Below are positions 58,225 through 64,000 of a DNA stretch of 64,000 nucleotides, piece by piece; within the stretch, counting starts at the first letter, position 1; every line of letters starts with the position of its first letter. A program made the position numbers and the translations under genes. The notes below the pieces were generated by a model. It worked only from the letters and a program-made list of their open reading frames with translations. It was not told the origin of the DNA and did not search any database. This DNA comes from Tulasnella sp. 424 (lineage: Eukaryota > Basidiomycota > Agaricomycetes > Cantharellales > Tulasnellaceae). Location of the stretch: assembly GCA_019633425.1 (NCBI GenBank), contig WSUB01000004.1, positions 650,484 to 714,483 of the forward strand. Direction: 5' to 3'.

Positions 58225-59793
58225 AATGGACATTTAGAGAGAAAGGGAGAGGCAAAAAGATGAGGGGAGAGGGACAAGTCGCTAGATGAATGGACTTTCC
58301 AATTTCGTCGGGACTGGACTGCCCTGGATGACGTAACTCCGACTTCCTCTCTCACAAAGTCCCTCCATCGCCTCTCAGAAATGACATGTTGTGTCACCAG
58401 TCAAGGCAGCTAAATCCACGTATACAAGCTTCGTTGTTCCTCCGACCGTCATCGGGAGAAATGATCTTCGTGCAAATGCTCCACCCACATGACGGCACCA
58501 AGCCCACCCAGCGCCCGGGATCTTGGGGTCACTAGGAGAAGCTGTCCCCCTTGCAGCTGCTTTCAGACCTCGCTTTGATTTCCAGGCGAAAAGCACATCC
58601 CATGTTTGAACGAAAAACCAAACACACGTTCCATTTCATGAACGCGCTGAAATTAACAAGTTCTGGGGTATTTCGCAATAGCGTCCTTAGTTTGCCACAC
58701 GCTCTTGGAGAACCATTTGCTCATGTGGGCGGTGTTCGGGGCTCCTCACTCCTCCTAAAGACGTCAGCCAACTCGGGTTCGAACAGGCTGGGCTACTTGA
58801 GACCGTGCAAGTTTATCTCGACTCAGGTTCATTCTTGGGATAGTGTTATGAAATGAGAAGTCGCTGCATCGACCATGGGCATCTTATCGCATCCATCATT
58901 CCATGTTGCCAGAATTGGACATCTCTTCATCCTTTCGCGAGAGTCCGTGGATGAAAAGTCTCGCAATGCACAAATATTACATTGAGCTAGGGGCCATGAG
59001 TAGAGAAGTACACCTCTCACGCTTGGGGACCAACACCCCTGATGACGCAGAAAACACGATGGTCACACACGTTCAAGCGTTCACGTCTTCAATATTGCCA
59101 AGGCGGAGAATTAGGCTATGAGGTTGGATGGCTGAAGGACGTCAAGTTGTGGGGGACCGTTCGGGAAGCCTTGCAAGCGTGGAAACGAGAATTGGCCCGA
59201 CATTATAAATACTTACCAATTGAATGTGTGGGTGAATCGACTGCCGAACGGTGCCACTGGGTGAACGCACTTCTGTTCGGGAACGCAGTGAAATATCCCT
59301 TGCCCCTTCTCTGCCTAAATGATCGACGGCGAAGCATGGGAAGCTAAAGCAAGCCACAAAGGTAAAAGTGAAGATCATTCCCAGCTCTCGTAAAAATTGC
59401 AGATCCCGCACAACCTTTTGAGGATCGGCCCGCGAGAATCCAAGCCTCTGCCGAGGTCGAGGACAAATAAGGCCGGGAGAACCACATTACAAATCACGAG
59501 TACTGGCAACGCGTAGGGGCTTGGTTCCCAAACAACACGATCGCCGCACACATTCAAACACCCAAACACCTTAAATTATGCATAGATGTGAAATTATGTC
59601 ACAGAACATGGATTATTTGACGAAATCAAGGCGAAGGAATAGTCCAGAGCGACAAGCATGATGCGACCCCACTCGTTATCTAGTAGACTCCCAGTGCCGA
59701 GCACAGTTGCCGCCAGGACGCGAACTAAAAGGCCTGTCGTCTATGAAACTGCGCTCCTTAACTACCAGGAATAAGCTGGTACGACTGGAGCGA
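58225..59793 (+). repeat. R6: array repeat copy
   Basis: Includes GAGAGGCAAAAAGATGAGGG (58246), which in R1 (28705) lies in the AGC-kinase leader, and the R landmarks at 58317, 58643, 58851, 59016 and 59340. Ends at the KW3 stop codon. Confidence 0.8.
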
Positions 59794-62753
59794 TCAGAGC
59801 TGGAGGCTCCAAGGAGCGATATAATCGTCAAGGCCCAATTTTTTCGTGTCGAGGATAGCCACCCCTCCGTTTTTCAAGCACGCTGCGAGCTGATCACCCG
59901 CGCTCTGCCACTGGATGTTACGAACAGTGCCAGACTGGCAATCCCATTGGAATATCAAGGTGCCCGTCTAGAAGCAACGATGCGGCAGTGAGAGGCGGCG
60001 TTTGGCATATAAAAGGAAAAAGACACCCACGGAGGAAGAGTAGATCAAAACGCGACCGTCGACTGTTCCAGCAGCAAAATATCGTCCTCGAGGACTAAAT
60101 GCTGTTGTCCACCCCGTGTATTTATGGTCCAGAAGTTCCTTTATGCAGGATCCATTTCGAGCATCCCAGATCCTCGTAGTGTTATCATACCACGTTCTGG
60201 AGAGAAAACGAGCGGTCAGGAACTCCACACTTACCGACCCGAGGCACCTTGACTTACGATACCAGTAAGTACTGCATTGCAGGATCGAGGCTTGGGCACC
60301 AACCCAGGGATGCGGGCCCGACAGTATGACCCTCCAGGACCCACTTTTGGGCTGGATCGGTCTGACCGGTGGGGTATTGAACAGGGCCACCGGCCTCTAC
60401 AGCATCCATGTTCCAGACACGAATAGTCAAGTCCAAACTTGAGGATGCAAGCATAGCTTTATCCTTGGATAAACGTAAAAACGGGATAGCGGCTTCATGG
60501 CCGGTGAATGTACGCAGTGGGGTTTCTTTTTGAAGACGGCAAATGTGGATTTGCCCATCTCTCCCACACGAGATCAACGTTTGGTCGTCGAACCAGAGGG
60601 CGTCAAACACTTGTTCTGCGGGTTCGCGACCACGCTTAGTATCGATGTGTAGAACCAGCGCCCCCAACAAACCACATACCATCGTGAAACCGGAAGACCT
60701 GGTAGATCTTGCCCATTTCCCGAGTTTTCATATCCCACACGACCGCTGTTCCATCTTGACTGGCGCTGAGCAGAAATAGATCATTGGGAGACCACATAAT
60801 ACTGTATATTCCAGCCGTATGGAACTCCAGATTGGATTGGAGTGCACCTTCGGCTGTCCAAACTCGTAGAACGCCGTGCTCACAACCAGTTGCGAGCCGA
60901 GCTCCAGTGCAGTCCCACTCCATGGCGTAAATGTAACAGCTTTCTACTGAGTCAGGATGATTCTTGAAGGCAACAGGATCGAGCGGAGGAGCTGGTGGAA
61001 CGGATACGTTCCATAGTCGGACATCACCGTCGACTGAACTAATGACAGACGAGGTAAAAGTGCGAATCAGGCAGAAGTATCTCCATAGACAATCACCTGG
61101 TGGCTAGAACCTCACGTTTCAGAGGATTCCATCGACCAATGCGCACCTAATGTGTGGAATTCGCATTTAGTTCTTGCTACACACGTTACTGCGAGCAAGC
61201 AATGAGTTACCGCAGATGCATGACCTTTCATCAAAATTGCGCCTTCTCCGTAGCCCTTTTGCATACGAACGGCTTCTGCGGAAATTATCGCGACGATCCA
61301 TGAGATGAGGGCAATGCGGTCACCCTGTTGAGCATACCATTGACAGTCTCAATAGCCGCGTCCTTGCCACGAGCTCGCTTCCCCGGCCTCCCTTCGGACA
61401 TTGGGCTTCCTTTCCGTTTTTTCTCGGCATCTCCATGCGTCGGCGAGTCAGTAAATGATGGTGGAAACGGTTCGGCTTGGCGGTCTTCCGTAGCAGAGAG
61501 ATGAGAAGACTCTGTAGCAGTTTCCAGGGCTTCGATTCTGTCAGGGGATATGAGGCGATTGAGAATCTCGGATGAGGACGGCCTTTTTGCTGAATCTTTG
61601 ATCCAGCAGTCCGGGATAATGGACTTGAGGGAGTCTAAGGTCAGATAGTAGGTGATACTGCCGTCAGAAACGAGGCTGTCAAGCAGGTCGACCAATCCTG
61701 GGGATTGCCCTCGCACGATAGCCGTTATAACGGCTGGCTCCGACTTCGCATCTGGAAATGGCTCACGGCCAGTAAGGACCTTGGAGGAGATACATATTTG
61801 TCACTCAACCAACGTCACGTTGCAACAGTGATAGTCACCTCGAATGTGGTGCATGCCCATGCCCACACATCGCTCTCCAGTGTATGCCTGGCTTCACCTT
61901 CTAGAAGAAGCTCTGGAGCCATATAGCGAGTTGCACCTTTCACAGACTTTGTCGTAGTAAGACCCGATGAGACTCCTGACTCCATGATGAACCTGGCAAG
62001 ACCGAAGTCGCACAAGACTGCGTCGAGGCTCTCGTTCACGAGGACGTTAGTCTAAAGAATCCGTTAGCCGACAGTTGTCTGGATATAAAAAGTCAATCGA
62101 ACCGGTTTCAGGTCTCCATGACAGATGGCCGGATTGCAGTTGTGCAGGTAGCTTATCCCTGACGTTATACCTTGAACCTAGAAAGGAGCAGCTCTCGACT
62201 GAGCGGGTGCTCTGAGAGATAAACGAAATCATGGCTTACAAATCTGAGTCGAGTAGCTAAATTCGGTTGAAGCCTGCCTATATATTCCTTGACGTTTCCG
62301 TTGGCCATGTACGCCGACACGAGTTGAGCGCATCTGTGATTATCGCTGAGGTAGAACCCGAGAAGTTCAAGGATGTTAGGGTGCTTCGCCGTGGCCCATA
62401 CTTTTAACTCTCTGGCGAGACGCTGATTTTGACCAATAAGTATTGGTAAAGGCGTGTAGGATGGAAAAAAAGGCTCACAATTGCAACGCGACGCCGAACG
62501 CCTTTTGATTGCACTATACGCAACTGCTTCACAGCGACTTTGATCCGCAAGTCCGAAGCCTCTAGAACGGCCAAAAAGACTTCGCCGTAGCGTCCAACTC
62601 CAAGCTCTACATCATTTTCAAGAGTAAGACGCTCGCGAGGAATGATAAGGTGAGATAAGTCGTCCAGAGTCGATTGCTAGGAAGGCCGGATCGGTTTGTC
62701 AACACTCCACAGACCAAAGTCCGGGCGCTGCTTACCAAAATGTCAGGCTCCAT
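59794..62753 (-). CDS. KW3: TKL-type protein kinase fused to TBL1-like WD40 propeller
   Basis: Twelve exons (minus): 62753-62736, 62676-62479, 62422-62240, 62177-62103, 62051-61839, 61779-61338, 61275-61211, 61146-61097, 61038-60680, 60615-60258, 60196-60031, 59967-59794; 766 aa, phases consistent. The kinase has LGVGRYGEVFLAVL, VAVKQLRI, ICHGDLKPTNVLV, CDFGLARF, GATRYMAPELLL. The propeller matches KW1 and KW2 blade for blade (EWDCTGARLATGCEHGVLRV, SPNDLFLLSASQDGTAVVWD, WDARNGSCIKELL). The intron in the N-lobe is 56 nt here against 54 nt elsewhere, which shows that the 54-nt open version in the other copies really is an intron. The C-terminus differs from KW1/KW2 (ends IAPWSLQL) by loss of the usual stop. 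Confidence 0.86.
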
Positions 62754-63003
62754 TCGTGTTTATGTGTTGTATTAGCTTTTCCTGTCGTTTTTATGGAGAC
62801 CTAGCGGAGCAGTCCAGACTAAGAGGATGGGGGGATGGGAGTGGTTAGCACATGGCAACCGCGCGCGCCCAGGTTGCATGCATACTGAACGCCCACGTGC
62901 GGGACTGGGAAGGCCGTGGAAGAGCCAGTCACTTCTGCCCACCTACCCCTGAAGCCCGTCTCAAATGCTTCCCTTTTCTGGTATATCCTTGTTTCGAAAT
63001 AAA

Positions 63004-63060
63004 ATGAGTGCTCCACCGAAGAAGTCCGGACGGAAGGTCAGGATCCGAGCCATCCGGTAG
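63004..63060 (+). pseudogene. Short remnant of the divergent MS.P..K.GRKV ORF
   Basis: 18 codons, MSAPPKKSGRKVRIRAIR, then TAG; same position relative to a kinase start exon as at 53547 and 58010. Confidence 0.4.
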
Positions 63061-63224
63061 CCCAACGCACAGGATCGCCACGCGTTCGATTCTAGCTCTG
63101 CCAGCAGGTGGATGCCATGGAAGGAGCGTCTAACCAAGTCACCCTGCAGGTAACCACTCGCGAAAACCATCCAAGCTTGGAAAACGACTCGGGACGCTTG
63201 GTCCGAAGCTAATATATATTAGGG

Positions 63225-64000
63225 ACTTACCGGCTGCATGAAAATTTCGCCCCTTGTCTGCCTAAATGATCGACGCGAAGCAAGGGAACCTCAAGCAAGC
63301 CACAACATGAGTGAAGATCATTTCCAGCTCCCGTATAAAGAAATATGCGTGTGGATCCAAATCTCTCGGGCTGGCAGAATGGGCCTGGACTGCCCCCGGA
63401 TGACGTAACTCCGACTCCCTCTCTCACAAAGTCCGACGCTCCATCCGTCCCCTCTCAAAAATGACATGTTGTTTCCCCAGTGTCACCAGTCAATGCAGCG
63501 AAGACCCATATACAGGCTTCGTTGTTCTTCTAACCGTATTCGAGAGCAAATGATCATCGTGCAAATGCTCCACTCGAGCCCCCAGCGCCCAGGATCTTGG
63601 CGTTACCGGGAGAAGCTGTCCCCCTTGCGGCTGCTTTTCACAGCTCGTTCTGATTTGCAGGCGAAAAGCACACCCTATGTTCGAACAGAAAACCGAACAC
63701 ACATTCCTTTCATGAACGCGCTGAGATCAAATTATGGGGTATTTCGCAATAACGCCTCTCGAATGCCACACGCTCTAGGAGAACCATTCGCTCATGTGGG
63801 CGGTGTTCGGGGCTTCTCACTCCTCCTAAAGACGTCAGCTGACTCGGGTTCAAGCAGGCTGGGCTACTTGAGACCTTGCAAGTTTATCTTAACTCAGGTT
63901 CATTCTTGGGATAGTGTTATAAAATATAGCGTCGCATTCTGCGACTTCGCCCGCTACTTCAGTCCTCCATTGGTGCCACTGATTTGTAAATCCTAATCCC
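63225..64000 (+). repeat. R7: rearranged array repeat, runs off window
   Basis: 63225-63350 is a piece from the 3' part of R (CTTGTCTGCCTAAATGATCG). From about 63385 a new copy starts with the AGC-kinase promoter block (ACTGCCCCCGGATGACGTAA) and continues to the window end, so the array extends further right. Confidence 0.75.

Noticed and set aside
1..64000. CRISPR arrays, bacterial operons, rRNA genes
   Set aside because: None seen; the DNA is fungal nuclear sequence with spliceosomal introns throughout.

Overview
The window looks like nuclear DNA of a mushroom-forming basidiomycete (Agaricomycetes). Genes are cut by many 50-90 nt GT-AG introns. Kinases of the TKL type carry the agaric-style HGDLKP catalytic loop, methyltransferases and kinases sit in tandem families, and a DNA transposon is present. 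No species can be named from the sequence alone. All exon models were built by hand from splice sites, phase and family alignment; there is no transcript evidence.

Left third (1-28.7 kb) is mostly single-copy housekeeping sequence. On the minus strand lie an FSH1-type serine hydrolase (truncated by the window edge) and a PKA catalytic subunit. Next comes a five-unit tandem array of small DUF1772 (anthrone-oxygenase-like) four-helix membrane proteins plus a diverged sixth member. Then follow an L-type (VIP36/Emp47-like) cargo lectin sharing a 182-bp divergent promoter with KRI1 (ribosome biogenesis), two tandem SAM methyltransferase paralogues with the same 10-exon structure, an aldo/keto reductase, an F-box gene broken by an 8-bp duplication, and an Fpk1/NRC-2 type AGC kinase.

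Right part (28.6-64 kb) is a rapidly rearranging tandem array. The ancestral unit is: first codons and promoter of the AGC kinase, a non-coding stretch of about 1.5 kb (called R here), a minus-strand gene that fuses a TKL kinase to an eight-bladed TBL1-like WD40 propeller, and the upstream region of that gene. Three fusion genes (KW1, KW2, KW3; 766, 754, 766 aa) have fully open exon models. Two further genes (KK1, 731 aa; KK2, 698 aa) arose by deletion of WD40 parts so that two kinase units are joined in frame. The second kinase of KK1 has lost the glycine loop and the catalytic Asp (a pseudokinase), and that of KK2 has DFS for DFG. One WD40 copy is a pseudogene ending at a 4.84-kb transposon with 23-bp perfect inverted repeats and a TA target duplication. 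The transposon encodes one long protein joining a Ulp1-like peptidase to a DDE transposase, interrupted by one TGA.

The kinase array is the most striking content: kinase-WD40 and kinase-(pseudo)kinase products of one recombining family resemble in logic, though not by demonstrated homology, the tandem-kinase immune proteins of plants. Two 98-N gaps are each flanked by the same 79 bases on both sides and are probably assembly artefacts.
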